Assembly (NCBI GenBank): GCA_050696075.1
Contig: JBOGUF010000018.1
Coordinates: 9,123-73,122, forward strand
Length of the DNA: 64,000 nt
Source of the DNA: JBOGUF01 sp050696075
Lineage (GTDB): Bacteria > Chloroflexota > Chloroflexia > Thermomicrobiales > UBA6265
Direction of reading: 5' to 3'
Both the position numbers and the translations under genes were made by a program. Every line of letters begins with the position of its first letter. Positions within the stretch are counted from its first letter, which is position 1. Shown here one piece after another: positions 51,665-60,315 of this stretch. Under the pieces are notes generated by a model. That model made no database searches. It was not told the origin of the DNA and saw only the letters and a list, made by a program, of their open reading frames with translations.

Positions 51665-54121
51665 TTAAGGCGATTCGGTCGTCGGTTCGGCAGGCGGGTC
51701 GATCGGTACTTCTTCCGTAGGCGTGGCCGTAGGTTCAGGCTCGGAGGTGAACGTCGCCGTCGGTTCTGGCTCGGGCGTAGTGGTCGGCGGCGCCTCGGTC
51801 GGGGTCGGCGCTGGCGTTTCGTCGGCGTCAGGCGTGGTTGAAACGGTTGGGGTCGGCTCGACGATTTGCGTTGGTCCTGGCGTCGCGGTCGTCTCACTCT
51901 CGCTAATACTTTCGGACGGGCCGAAACCTGCGGGCGTGAGATTCGGGTCAGTGGTGAGGAGGATGCGGTCGATGCGGAGGCCGTCCTCGCGCGCCCAGAC
52001 GTTGAGCGTGTGAACACCAGGAACGGCAATAGTCACGGTGGCGACGACGCCAGCGGTTAGCCGGTTGCTCCAGCGCCAGATGCCGTCTTGCACAACGTCG
52101 ATGTTGCGACCGGACGCGACCGGCTCGCCGTTCAGGCCGACGTGGAACGAGTCGGCTCCGCCGCTGGAGGCCAAAGCGCGGATCCAGACGTAGTAGGCGC
52201 CCGCCTGGTTGAACTCGATCTGGTACTGAAGCTCGGGCGATGCGCCGGCGTAGTCGCTGGTGCGATGCCAGCCGACGTCGGGGAGCACGCCCAAGTAATC
52301 CGCGCCGGAAGCGTCGGGCAGGCTCGATTCCGCCGTCCAGGCGTGGCCGGCGCGGGTCGCGTGGAGGTGGAAGTCCTCCGCTTCGAACGCGACTTCGCCG
52401 TTCTGCTCGACGAAGGGCGGCGCGGTCACGAGCGTAGGCTCGGGATCGGGTGGGAGCGGGGTCGACGTGGCCGCGGCGGTGGCGGTGGGGGCAACGGCGC
52501 CGACCGGTAGGCTTGCCGCGGGTCCTTGGTCCGATGGGACGAAGCCGGCGTCCCGCGTGAGTAGGATGCGGTCGAGGCGGAGTCCGTCCTCACGCGCCCA
52601 GATATTGACGACGTGGCGACCGGGCGTCGAGACGGTCAAGGTGGCGGGCGCGTGATCCATCGTCGTATTCGTCCAAGTCCAGACGCCGTAGGTGACGGCG
52701 CGCACCTTATCGGCGGAGGTGCGGGCTTCGCCGTCGAGGCCGGCGTGAAGGGAGTCGTCCGTACCGCCGTCGGCGTGGACGCGAACCCAGAGGGAATAGG
52801 TGCCGGTGGTCTCGAAGTCGACGGCGATGCGAATCTCAGGACTGGTGGTCGTGTAGTTCGAGGAATAGACCCGTCCATTGTCGGGTTCGACTGACAGGTA
52901 TCCGTCGCCCGCGAAACCGGGAACATCAGTGCGCTCGAACCAACTATGGCCATCGCGGGCGATGTTGGCGTGGGCGTCCTCCGCCTCGACTACGAGCTGT
53001 CCGGCGCTTTCGGCGAAGGCGGGATGGGGGAGCGTCATCGTTGCCGTGGGCGAAGGCGTCGGCGTTGGCAGGGGCGCGCCGGTGATCGACGGGCTGCCGG
53101 CGATGAACCGGACCTCGGCGAGGTAGCCGAGACTGTGCTCACGATACGGATTGTCCATATAGAACCGAATGTAGCGCGCGTTCAAGGCGACAGGGAGACC
53201 GTGCCACTTGAGGGCAGGTGGGTTGTAGCGGAAGGCGATCGTCGACCACGTCTTGCCGTCATTCGAGACGCGAATGCGGTACTGATCGGCGGACCCGGAG
53301 ACGCGAAAGATCCAACGGATGCTAGTGAAATCGATCGACCGGCCGAGGTCGAATTGGATATAGCTGACTGGCACTGGCTCAGTACGGACGACCGCCCAAC
53401 TGGTGTTGAGACTGCCGTCATAGGTGCGTGTCGGCGCATTGCCAGCCGAGACGCGGCTGGCGACGATCAACATTTGCGGCGATGGTCCCGTCGTGGAGAG
53501 GGTGTTGCCGAAGATCTCGTTGCCGCGATCGGCGATTTTGGTGTGGTAGCGTCCGTCGGTGGCCCAGCGGCCGGTGAGATCGAAGATGCGGTCGGCCACG
53601 CCGACGTAGCCGAGATACGCGGCTTCCTCCCAGGAGGGCGCAACGCCAAGGTACTGGTAGAGCGGGTGACCCGCGACGGGTGGACCCGCTGCGTAGACGT
53701 AGAGCAGATACATCTGCCCGCGGGCGGCGTCGGCGCCGGTTGTCCAGCGACCTGGAGTGGCAAAGGGGCTGACGCCGATACCGGCGGGATTCAAGCCGTA
53801 GACCCAATGGCTGCTTTTCCAGTAGCCGGTTTCGAGGGCCGACTGGGCCACGACGATGGCAGGATCGAGGCCGACGAGCGGGGCCAGCCGGTAGACCTCA
53901 CGGATGTAGGAACGGACCTCGGCGATACGACCTGACCCGACCTCCTCGGCAAAACGGATGGCGGTGTTCGGATCACCGCGCGGGGCGGCAAGGAGGCGAT
54001 CGAGGCCGTACATCGGCGCCGCTGCCTGGACCGGCTCGACAACTGGATCGCGGAGCGCGGTTAAGAGTGTCAGCAAGAGCACCAGTGCCGCGATGAGCCG
54101 GATGACGGTGACAGTACGCAT
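51665..54121 (-). CDS. Large secreted glucosaminidase-like protein with discoidin and carbohydrate-binding domains
   Basis: This 818-residue protein has a signal peptide (hydrophobic core at about 5-25), a glucosaminidase-like domain (about 40-200) with the candidate catalytic Glu E97 in AQSALETGYW, an F5/8 type C (discoidin) domain (about 215-340), then two similar beta-sandwich domains (about 375-530 and 575-730) that both contain WAREDGLR(L/I)DRILLT, and a C-terminal Thr/Pro/Glu-rich tail (about 735-818). Proline-threonine linkers join the modules. It is probably a surface or secreted cell-wall or polysaccharide hydrolase. The ATG at 54121 was preferred to one 14 codons earlier because it starts a normal signal peptide. 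Confidence 0.8.
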   Translation of the reverse strand: MRTVTVIRLIAALVLLLTLLTALRDPVVEPVQAAAPMYGLDRLLAAPRGDPNTAIRFAEEVGSGRIAEVRSYIREVYRLAPLVGLDPAIVVAQSALETGYWKSSHWVYGLNPAGIGVSPFATPGRWTTGADAARGQMYLLYVYAAGPPVAGHPLYQYLGVAPSWEEAAYLGYVGVADRIFDLTGRWATDGRYHTKIADRGNEIFGNTLSTTGPSPQMLIVASRVSAGNAPTRTYDGSLNTSWAVVRTEPVPVSYIQFDLGRSIDFTSIRWIFRVSGSADQYRIRVSNDGKTWSTIAFRYNPPALKWHGLPVALNARYIRFYMDNPYREHSLGYLAEVRFIAGSPSITGAPLPTPTPSPTATMTLPHPAFAESAGQLVVEAEDAHANIARDGHSWFERTDVPGFAGDGYLSVEPDNGRVYSSNYTTTSPEIRIAVDFETTGTYSLWVRVHADGGTDDSLHAGLDGEARTSADKVRAVTYGVWTWTNTTMDHAPATLTVSTPGRHVVNIWAREDGLRLDRILLTRDAGFVPSDQGPAASLPVGAVAPTATAAATSTPLPPDPEPTLVTAPPFVEQNGEVAFEAEDFHLHATRAGHAWTAESSLPDASGADYLGVLPDVGWHRTSDYAGASPELQYQIEFNQAGAYYVWIRALASSGGADSFHVGLNGEPVASGRNIDVVQDGIWRWSNRLTAGVVATVTIAVPGVHTLNVWAREDGLRIDRILLTTDPNLTPAGFGPSESISESETTATPGPTQIVEPTPTVSTTPDADETPAPTPTEAPPTTTPEPEPTATFTSEPEPTATPTEEVPIDPPAEPTTESP

Positions 54122-54369
54122 GGTTGAGAATCCTCGGTGCAGCCCGGCTCCTTTGGGCAACAAGATATCTCTCGTGCCGCACGCGGCCGCACGTCATAGC
54201 CCTTCGAGACTAGCCTGTATGGGGGATTCTATCAGTCGATAAGCGTTTTGTCATCCGTCTATTCACTAACCATACTTCGTGTTCGTTCACGATGTCTCGA
54301 CGGCACGCATCGACAGACGCGAAATCCTGGCAGAGAGTCCGGGCTTTCGGTGGAAGGGCAGGCAAATGC

Positions 54370-54375
54370 TACACT
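54370..54375 (+). promoter_or_regulatory. -10 box TACACT ahead of the prfA operon
   Basis: TACACT lies 50 bases before the GTG of the gene upstream of prfA and matches the TANACT series. The 303-base spacer from 54122 to 54424 holds this box and no further feature I can support. Confidence 0.4.
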
Positions 54376-54424
54376 CGCGATTCGGTGGACCGACGATGAC
54401 CGTGGCCGGCGGTGGAGAGCGTTC

Positions 54425-55144
54425 GTGGCGACAGCAGATCGGGACGAAGCGAACGATGAACGCGACGAGCGCGATGCCGAACTCGCGCGGTTGCGCGAGC
54501 GCGTCGCGTTTTACGAATCGTTTGATCGCGTGATTGCCGAGAACGTCGCCCGCTCCGGGGACCTGCTGCGGCTGGCGATGGAAATGCAGTCGGGCGCCAC
54601 GGTGCAAGAGGAAACAGAACGACAACGGGTCCAAGAGCTGTCGCGACAACGCGCGCTCTTATCGGCGCTCCTCGACGACGTGATCCAACTCCAGGGGCAG
54701 GCCGAGCGCCTGGCTCGGCGCGTTGCCGACGCATTGGACGAGGTTGAGTCTGAATTACCAACGGGGGAGTTCCCAGCGCACCAAGCTCCGATCGCCGCCG
54801 ACTCTCCAATCAGTGCCGATACCGAACAGATGCCCGCGCCAAGATTGCTTACCCTGCTTGCGCATAGTCTTCCTGACGCCGCGGCGGCGCGGTCGTTGCG
54901 CGAGTACCTGACTGGGCTGGCGCAGGTGGCGGCGGTCGAGCCGAGGGAGTTTGCCGAAGGCGTGCTGCGCCTCGACGTGACCACGCGCGCGCCGTTAGCC
55001 GTCGCCGATCTTGGCGGCTGGACGACCGCCGGGGCGCTCGAACCGGTGACGGAGCGGGACGACCTGATCGAGATCCGGATGGCGACGCACCCGGCTGCGG
55101 CAAGCGACGACCCGGAGCGCCATGAGAGCGGGGAAGGACAATGA
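54425..55144 (+). CDS. Hypothetical coiled-coil protein upstream of prfA
   Basis: I do not recognise this 239-residue protein. Its N-terminal half is strongly charged and heptad-like (DEANDERDERDAELARLRERVAF and ERQRVQELSRQRALLSALL), indicating a coiled coil at about 10-110, followed by a small folded domain at about 140-230. It starts at GTG with GGTGGAGAG upstream. Its TGA overlaps the prfA ATG in ATGA, so the two are translationally coupled and it may be involved in translation, although this is inference. Confidence 0.65.
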   Translation: MATADRDEANDERDERDAELARLRERVAFYESFDRVIAENVARSGDLLRLAMEMQSGATVQEETERQRVQELSRQRALLSALLDDVIQLQGQAERLARRVADALDEVESELPTGEFPAHQAPIAADSPISADTEQMPAPRLLTLLAHSLPDAAAARSLREYLTGLAQVAAVEPREFAEGVLRLDVTTRAPLAVADLGGWTTAGALEPVTERDDLIEIRMATHPAAASDDPERHESGEGQ

Positions 55145-56244
55145 GCAATCTCTTGACGACGCTGGCGGAATTGGAGCGTCGCTACAACGAAATCGAACAT
55201 ATGATGGCGGATACCGCCGTCGCGACCGATCCCGTGCGCTTGCAGGAATACGGTCGCGAGCGCGCCGAGTTGGATGAAGTCGTCTCTACCTTCCGGGAGC
55301 TTCGCGCCACCGAGCAGCAGATCGAGGAGGCCCACCAATTGGTCGGCGACGACGACCGCGAGATGGTCGCGCTCGCCGAGGAGGAGTTGCGCTCGCTTCA
55401 GGAGCAGCGGGACGACCTGCTAGAGCGCATCCGCCTGTTACTAGTGCCGAAGGACCCGAACGACGAGAAGAATGTCATCGTCGAAATCCGCGCCGGCACC
55501 GGGGGCGACGAGGCGGCCCTCTTCGCGGCCGATCTCTTCCGCATGTACACCCGCTATGCAGAGCGCAACCGCTGGAAAGTTGAGATTCTCTCAGCGACCG
55601 AGACGGACGGCGGCGGATTCCGGGAAGTGATCTTCGAAGTCGACGGGCGGGGAGCATATAGCCATCTCCGCTATGAAAGCGGCGTCCATCGCGTGCAGCG
55701 GGTGCCGGTGACGGAGAGCCAGGGACGGATCCACACCTCGACGGCGAGCGTGGCCGTGCTGCCGGAGGCAGAGGAGGTCGACATCCAGATCAACGACAAC
55801 GACCTGCGGATCGACGTCTACCGCTCGACCGGGCACGGCGGCCAGAGCGTGAACACGACCGACTCGGCGGTGCGGCTGACCCACCTGCCAACCGGGATCG
55901 TCGTCACCTGCCAGGACGAGAAGAGCCAGCTCAAGAACAAGCTGAAGGCGATGACGGTGCTGCGCTCACGGCTCTACGACATCGAGCAACAGCGGCTGGC
56001 CGGGGAGCGGGGTGACGCACGCCGTAGCCAGATCGGTAGCGCCGAGCGCAGCGAGAAAATACGCACCTACAACTTCCCCCAGGACCGGATCACCGATCAC
56101 CGGATCAAATTGAGCCTGAGCAATATCCCCTCCGTGCTCGACGGCCAAATCGACGCGTTCGTGCAGGAGTTGCGCGCGGCCGACGAGGCAGAACGCCTGG
56201 CCGAGGCCGGCTTGGACGAGCAGTCGCCGGTCGCCGCGGACTAG
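55141..56244 (+). CDS. prfA: Peptide chain release factor 1
   Basis: The 367-residue protein releases the peptide at UAA and UAG. The codon-recognition tripeptide is PVT at residues 189-191 (RVPVTESQGRIHTSTAS), the catalytic GGQ is at 233-235 (STGHGGQSVNTTDSAVRLTHLPTG), and the N-terminal helical domain is intact. NTTDSAVR and PVT mark RF1 rather than RF2. Presence of a normal RF1 implies that UAG is read as stop in this organism; the gene itself ends in TAG. Its modification enzyme prmC lies 1.6 kb downstream. Confidence 0.96.
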   Translation: MSNLLTTLAELERRYNEIEHMMADTAVATDPVRLQEYGRERAELDEVVSTFRELRATEQQIEEAHQLVGDDDREMVALAEEELRSLQEQRDDLLERIRLLLVPKDPNDEKNVIVEIRAGTGGDEAALFAADLFRMYTRYAERNRWKVEILSATETDGGGFREVIFEVDGRGAYSHLRYESGVHRVQRVPVTESQGRIHTSTASVAVLPEAEEVDIQINDNDLRIDVYRSTGHGGQSVNTTDSAVRLTHLPTGIVVTCQDEKSQLKNKLKAMTVLRSRLYDIEQQRLAGERGDARRSQIGSAERSEKIRTYNFPQDRITDHRIKLSLSNIPSVLDGQIDAFVQELRAADEAERLAEAGLDEQSPVAAD

Positions 56245-56257
56245 GCGTTAGGCGTTA
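56244..56257. repeat. Heptamer tandem repeat, unit GGCGTTA
   Basis: Two GGCGTTA units overlap the end of prfA and supply the TAA stop codon of the converging zinc-finger gene on the minus strand. Confidence 0.6.
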
Positions 56258-56631
56258 GGGGCTGGCGCGGGAGAGGGAACCTTGCCGGCGTCACGCTTGC
56301 GTTTGCGGCGACGGCGGCGGCGCGGGGCGTCGGATGATGGCGCGGACGGGGTGCTCTCCCCTGATTCGGGTGAGGCGGCGGCCTTCGGCGGGAGGGCGAC
56401 CTTGACTTGTGACGAGCGCAGGACGATGCGGTAGTAGTTACCGGGGAGGTCCAACCGGCAGGCCATCCACTCGTCGACCCACCGCCGTTGGAGCGCCTCG
56501 ATCACCTCGGGATCGTCGAGCGGACCGAGGTCGTGGCGATGGATTTTGCCGCACTCGGGGCAACGCACCGTAACCACCGCGCGGGTGCGGCTGGATGTGT
56601 GCAGGATTCCGGTGACACGCGGCAAGACCAT
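56248..56631 (-). CDS. Small zinc-finger-like protein with basic tail
   Basis: The 127-residue protein has CPECGKIHRH (C24, C27, H31, H33), a plausible zinc-binding ribbon, a central segment of about 50 residues without recognisable motif and a C-terminal basic run RRRRRRKRKR followed by a Pro-rich tail. A nucleic-acid-binding role is inference. The ATG at 56631 stands six bases after a TATACT box and has no ribosome site, so the message is probably leaderless; the TTG two codons upstream was rejected. Confidence 0.65.
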   Translation of the reverse strand: MVLPRVTGILHTSSRTRAVVTVRCPECGKIHRHDLGPLDDPEVIEALQRRWVDEWMACRLDLPGNYYRIVLRSSQVKVALPPKAAASPESGESTPSAPSSDAPRRRRRRKRKRDAGKVPSPAPAPNA

Positions 56632-56637
56632 GGGCAA

Positions 56638-56643
56638 AGTATA
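56638..56643 (-). promoter_or_regulatory. -10 box TATACT with leaderless start
   Basis: On the minus strand TATACT is followed by TTGCCC and then the ATG of the small zinc-finger gene. The spacing places the transcription start at the first base of the start codon. Confidence 0.55.
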
Positions 56644-56663
56644 GCGCTGTTTATGTCGAACGA

Positions 56664-56677
56664 AGCGTTAGGCGTTA
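56664..56677. repeat. Heptamer tandem repeat, unit (A/G)GCGTTA
   Basis: AGCGTTA and GGCGTTA lie in tandem just before dispersed element R2, in the divergent or tail-to-tail spacer. Confidence 0.5.
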
Positions 56678-56695
56678 GGCGGCGTTTGACAAGCT

Positions 56696-56820
56696 CCGTC
56701 ATGCTGAGGCGAAGCCGAAGCATGTCCTGAGGCACCGAAGGGCATCCCCCGGCGAAGCCGAATCGTCGTCAGTCGCCGCTGCGCTTCGCGCGGGGATGCT
56801 TCGATGCCTCAGCATGACGG
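56696..56820. repeat. Dispersed palindromic element, copy R2
   Basis: A perfect 15-bp terminal inverted repeat, CCGTCATGCTGAGGC at 56696-56710 and GCCTCAGCATGACGG at 56806-56820, bounds a 125-bp element. The interior matches R1 in the same orientation (GGGCATCCCCCGGCG ... GCTGCGCTTCGCGCGGGGATG) and R3 in reverse. It has no coding capacity. Confidence 0.87.
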
Positions 56821-56836
56821 GGTGCAAACGCGGCCC

Positions 56837-56873
56837 AGGCGTTAGGGGAACGTCGACGTAGCCCCTAACGCCT
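56837..56873 (-). terminator. Hairpin after the cyclase gene
   Basis: AGGCGTTAGGGG and CCCCTAACGCCT form a perfect 12-bp stem with a 13-base loop, beginning five bases after the stop of the minus-strand cyclase gene. The arms are made of the GGCGTTA heptamer. No T tract is seen, so efficiency is uncertain. Confidence 0.6.
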
Positions 56874-56878
56874 AGCGC

Positions 56879-57739
56879 CTAGACGAGCGCCAGCACTCGC
56901 GTCGGGCCGCCGGACGCGTTGACGTGCTTGGGACCGCCGATGACGACGGTGGCGCCGGCGGCCGGAACCGTAGAAAGGTTCGCGAGGTTTTCCAGGCCAA
57001 ACTTGGCGGCCGCGAGGGCGGTGACGTGGGTCCCGAAGTCTTGCGATTGGCCGTAGTCGACGCTGACGGTGTCGACCCCGATGCCGACGACATCGCGCTC
57101 GGTGACGAGGAATGCGGTGGCGTCTGGATGAATGCCGGGGAAGTGGGGGGCATCGTCGGCGTCCAGATTAATGAAGGTGGCGGGATCGCTCAGACGTGCT
57201 TCCCACCCGGAGTACATGGCGACGAGCGCGCCGGCCGGAATGGGCCCGTTCGCGCCTTCCCACGCCGCCAGGTCGGCGAGCATCAACTGAGCGTCGGCGT
57301 CACCGGCTGCCCGCGCCGAGATGTCGACGACGACCAAGGGCGCGATGAAGTTGCTCACGGGGAGTTGGTCGGCCGACGTGCCTTGCTCAATGAAGTGCGA
57401 CGGCGCGTCCATGTGGGTGCCGGTATGCTCATCGAGGATGAGCTCACTCTTGAAGAAGCCATTCTCCGCGATCGTCACGATCACGTTCATCTGCATCTGC
57501 TGGGCGCCGGGATACACTGGGAAGTCCGGACCATGGGTATGGCTCAGGTCGACAACTTGGGAGAAAGTCAAGGTGGTTTGTCCGGTGGGTGTCGCCACCA
57601 GCGTTGCGGCCTCCTGGGCAGTGACCGCACGCGGCAGCGCGCCGGCAATGGCGCCCAGCCCGGCTAGGCCGGCCGAACCGAGCAAACGGCGTCGAGAGAT
57701 CTCGACGCGAACCTTGCCCATCACCTCAGGTGAGCACAT
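56879..57739 (-). CDS. Exported cyclase family protein (kynurenine formamidase-like)
   Basis: This 286-residue protein belongs to the metal-dependent cyclase / kynurenine formamidase family. The signature HTGTHMDAPSHF lies at residues 105-116, giving the metal site H109, D111 and H115. The N-terminus has a twin-arginine signal, SRRRLLGSAGLAGLG, so the enzyme is exported, unlike cytosolic formamidases. GGAGGAACAG precedes the ATG. The natural substrate is unknown; hydrolysis of an amide or lactone is likely. Confidence 0.88.
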   Translation of the reverse strand: MCSPEVMGKVRVEISRRRLLGSAGLAGLGAIAGALPRAVTAQEAATLVATPTGQTTLTFSQVVDLSHTHGPDFPVYPGAQQMQMNVIVTIAENGFFKSELILDEHTGTHMDAPSHFIEQGTSADQLPVSNFIAPLVVVDISARAAGDADAQLMLADLAAWEGANGPIPAGALVAMYSGWEARLSDPATFINLDADDAPHFPGIHPDATAFLVTERDVVGIGVDTVSVDYGQSQDFGTHVTALAAAKFGLENLANLSTVPAAGATVVIGGPKHVNASGGPTRVLALV

Positions 57740-57845
57740 CGTCTGTTCCTCCTTTGCTCTTGCCTACCGGATCGAAGAGCGATCCGGTCCGAACCGAACG
57801 CACAGGGCACACGTTTCTTGGGGCGAATGCTGCATGATATTGCAC

Positions 57846-57873
57846 GGAAGGCGGAAAGCGGAAGGCGGAAGGC
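57846..57873. repeat. Heptamer tandem repeat, unit GGAAGGC
   Basis: Four 7-bp units (GGAAGGC, GGAAAGC, GGAAGGC, GGAAGGC) lie directly upstream of the likely prmC start. An open frame runs through them, but the encoded RKAESGRRKA is not family sequence. Confidence 0.8.
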
Positions 57874-57886
57874 GATAGGAAGTGGC

Positions 57887-58747
57887 GTGAGGGTTGCGGA
57901 GGCGCTCGCGGAGGCGGCGGGTCGGCTGAGTGGCGCGGGAATCGAGACCGCCCGGCTTGACGCCGAGGTGCTGCTACGGCACGTCCTGGGGATCGACCGC
58001 ACGGGACTGTTCTTGCGGATGCGGGAGCCGCTGGGCGAGGCCGCGCTGGCCGCGTTCGATGCGTTGATCGAGCGGCGGCTGACACGCATGCCGGTTGCCT
58101 ACCTGACCGGCACTCGGGAGTTCATGGGGCTGTCGTTCGCGGTTGGTCCGGGGGTTCTCGTGCCACGATTGGAGACGGAGAGCCTGGTCGAGTGGGCAGC
58201 GAGGTGGCTGACGGAACGGCCGGAGGCGACGGTGGTCGACGTAGGGACGGGCAGCGGGGCAATCGCGGTCTCGCTGGCGGCGACGTTGGCGACCGTCCGG
58301 CAAGGTCGGGTGGTGGCGGTCGACATCTCGCCGGTGGCGCTGACCTACGCGGCCCGGAATCGATCGGCGCATCTGCCGTCGGGCCGCCTGCATCTTGTCC
58401 GGGGGTCATTGCTCTCGTGGTGTCGTGGGCCGGTTGACCTCGTGCTGGCCAATCTTCCCTACCTGCGACCCGACCAGATCGAAGCGAATCCTGATTTACG
58501 GGCCGAACCGGCACTGGCGCTCGCCGGCGGCCCCGATGGGCTCGATCTCATCGCCGGGTTGCTGAGCGATGCGCCACGCGTGCTCGCGTCGAAGGGCGCG
58601 CTGGGCCTGGAAGTCGATCCGGCGCATGCGGCCCGTGTCGCGGACTTGGCAAGGGCAGCCTTTCCGGCCGCCTCGATCAGCGTGGCGAGCGATTGGGCCG
58701 GGCTCGAACGCTTCGTCCTGGTCGAGACGGCGCCCCGACCCTCCTGA
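57887..58747 (+). CDS. prmC: Release factor glutamine methyltransferase
   Basis: The 286-residue enzyme methylates the Gln of the GGQ motif in release factors, using S-adenosylmethionine. Motif I is VVDVGTGSG at residues 116-124 and the substrate-binding tetrapeptide, normally NPPY, reads NLPY at 179-182. The N-terminal helical domain has RLDAEVLLRHVLGIDRT and PVAYLTGTREFMGLSF. The GTG at 57887 follows AGGAAG; the open frame reaches back to 57818 but would translate the heptamer repeat. The replacement of the first Pro of NPPY is worth noting. It acts on the prfA product encoded nearby. Confidence 0.92.
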   Translation: MRVAEALAEAAGRLSGAGIETARLDAEVLLRHVLGIDRTGLFLRMREPLGEAALAAFDALIERRLTRMPVAYLTGTREFMGLSFAVGPGVLVPRLETESLVEWAARWLTERPEATVVDVGTGSGAIAVSLAATLATVRQGRVVAVDISPVALTYAARNRSAHLPSGRLHLVRGSLLSWCRGPVDLVLANLPYLRPDQIEANPDLRAEPALALAGGPDGLDLIAGLLSDAPRVLASKGALGLEVDPAHAARVADLARAAFPAASISVASDWAGLERFVLVETAPRPS

Positions 58748-58759
58748 CGCCAGGAACGG

Positions 58760-58765
58760 TATGAT
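58760..58765 (+). promoter_or_regulatory. -10 box TATGAT of the molybdoenzyme gene
   Basis: TATGAT lies 39 bases before the GTG of the sulfite-oxidase-like gene; GGGGAGGAGCG between them is the ribosome site. A good -35 is not seen. Confidence 0.4.
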
Positions 58766-58804
58766 GGCGGCCGCGAACGACGATCAGGGGAGGAGCGAAC
58801 GCGC

Positions 58805-59869
58805 GTGACGATACCCGGCAAAGACCCCCGTCTGGCGCGGTACGGGGAAACGAATCTGGGCATGCCGCTTGAGCTGATCGACGGCCTGATCGTACCGAAC
58901 GACCTCTTTTTCGTGCGCTCGAACGGGCCGACGCCGGCGATCGATTCGGCAACGTGGCGGCTGCGGGTCGACGGGCGGGTCGAGCAGTCGCTGGAACTGT
59001 CATTGGCCGATCTCCAGCGTCTGCCGCGACAGGAGTTGACGGCGTTCCTCGAGTGCGCGGGCAATGGCCGTAGCCGGTACTCGCCGCCCGCCGAGGGCAC
59101 GACGTGGAAAAACGACGCGGTCGGGAACGCGGTCTGGACGGGCACGGCGCTACGCCACGTGCTCGACCAAGCGGGCGCGGAACCGGGGGCGGTCGACGTG
59201 GTGACACAAGGCGCCGACATGCCGGGGATGCAGCGCGGCCTGCCGTTGCCGATAGCGCTCGACCCGGCGACGATGCTGGTCTGGGCGATGAACGGAGCAC
59301 CGCTGCCGGTGACGCACGGTGGCCCGGTGCGCCTGCTGGTGCCGGGCTGGGCGGGCATCGCGTCGACGAAGTGGCTCGCGGGCATTACCGTTGCGGAGAC
59401 GCCCTTCGCCGGGTTCTGGAACACCGAAAACTACACGATCCAGACCGCGGATGGGGAGCGCGTGGCGCCCGTGCGCGAGATGCCTGTCAAGTCGATCATC
59501 AGCCAACCGGTGACCGCGGCCTCGATCGCGGCTGGCCCGCAATCGATAATCGGCTATGCCTGGTCGGGGCACGGCGCGATAGCCCGCGTCGAGATCAGCG
59601 TCGATGGCGGCGCGACCTGGCAGGAGGCGCGGATCGTCGAGGAAGCGGGGCGTCATTCGTGGGTGCGATTCGCGTACGAGTGGGACGCGGTGCCCGGTGA
59701 GGCGCACCTTTGCTCGCGGGCAACCGATGCGCGCGGACTAACCCAACCCAGGCAGGCGGCGTGGAACGCGAAGGGCTATCTCAACAATGGCATCTACGAA
59801 GTGGTCGTGAAGGTGGGTGATGGGCAAGACTCGAGTTGGGAACGAAGGATGGACGCCGGATGGGCGTGA
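58805..59869 (+). CDS. Sulfite oxidase-like molybdopterin-dependent oxidoreductase
   Basis: This 354-residue protein has the sulfite oxidase molybdopterin fold (about 30-240) with the Mo-ligand Cys in FLECAGNGR (C84), then THGGPVRLLVPGWAG, and a C-terminal Mo-co dimerisation domain (about 250-345, YAWSGHGAIARVEISVDGG). It lacks a signal peptide, a cytochrome b5 domain and a heme motif, so it is probably cytosolic and its electron acceptor is unknown. It starts at GTG. It overlaps by 10 bases with the next gene, a flavin-binding protein that could be the partner. Confidence 0.9.
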   Translation: MTIPGKDPRLARYGETNLGMPLELIDGLIVPNDLFFVRSNGPTPAIDSATWRLRVDGRVEQSLELSLADLQRLPRQELTAFLECAGNGRSRYSPPAEGTTWKNDAVGNAVWTGTALRHVLDQAGAEPGAVDVVTQGADMPGMQRGLPLPIALDPATMLVWAMNGAPLPVTHGGPVRLLVPGWAGIASTKWLAGITVAETPFAGFWNTENYTIQTADGERVAPVREMPVKSIISQPVTAASIAAGPQSIIGYAWSGHGAIARVEISVDGGATWQEARIVEEAGRHSWVRFAYEWDAVPGEAHLCSRATDARGLTQPRQAAWNAKGYLNNGIYEVVVKVGDGQDSSWERRMDAGWA

Positions 59870-60291
59870 TTCGGGAGTTGCCGGACGAGCAGATCGAGGA
59901 ACTCCTGCGGACGGCGCTCGTCGGGCGGATCGCATGCTGCGCGCACGGGGCCGGTGGGGATAATGGCCGTCCGTACGTCGTACCGCTCGCGTACGGTTAC
60001 GACGGCGAGGCGATCTATGCGCACAGCGGGATGGGCAAGAAAATCCGACTCATGCGCGCTCAACCGCTGGTCAGCTTCGAAGTCGATCGCGCCGAGGCCG
60101 TGGATCGGTGGTGCAGTGTGATCGCCGAGGGAACCTACGAGGAACTGCCCGACGCCGAGGCACGCGCACGCGCCGTGGCCGTCATCTACCCAGATGCCGC
60201 CACGCGGCCTCTCTTGCCGACCGACACCATCTACTATCGCATTCGACTGACGGGCAAGTCGGGCCGGTACGAGGCACCGGACGAGGCGTGA
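59860..60291 (+). CDS. Pyridoxamine 5'-phosphate oxidase-like FMN split-barrel protein
   Basis: The 143-residue protein matches the small FMN-binding split-barrel family: EELLRTALVGRIACCAH, YVVPLAYGYDGEAIYAHSG, GKKIRLMRAQPLVSFEVDRAE and a YRIRLTGKSGRYE end. Members bind FMN, F420 or heme and are mostly uncharacterised. The ATG at 59860 has AAGGA upstream and overlaps the stop of the sulfite-oxidase-like gene, so the two are coupled. A joint redox function, with this protein as flavin partner, is inference. Confidence 0.85.
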   Translation: MGVIRELPDEQIEELLRTALVGRIACCAHGAGGDNGRPYVVPLAYGYDGEAIYAHSGMGKKIRLMRAQPLVSFEVDRAEAVDRWCSVIAEGTYEELPDAEARARAVAVIYPDAATRPLLPTDTIYYRIRLTGKSGRYEAPDEA

Positions 60292-60315
60292 GAACGGGGT
60301 CGCGAAACTTTAGCC

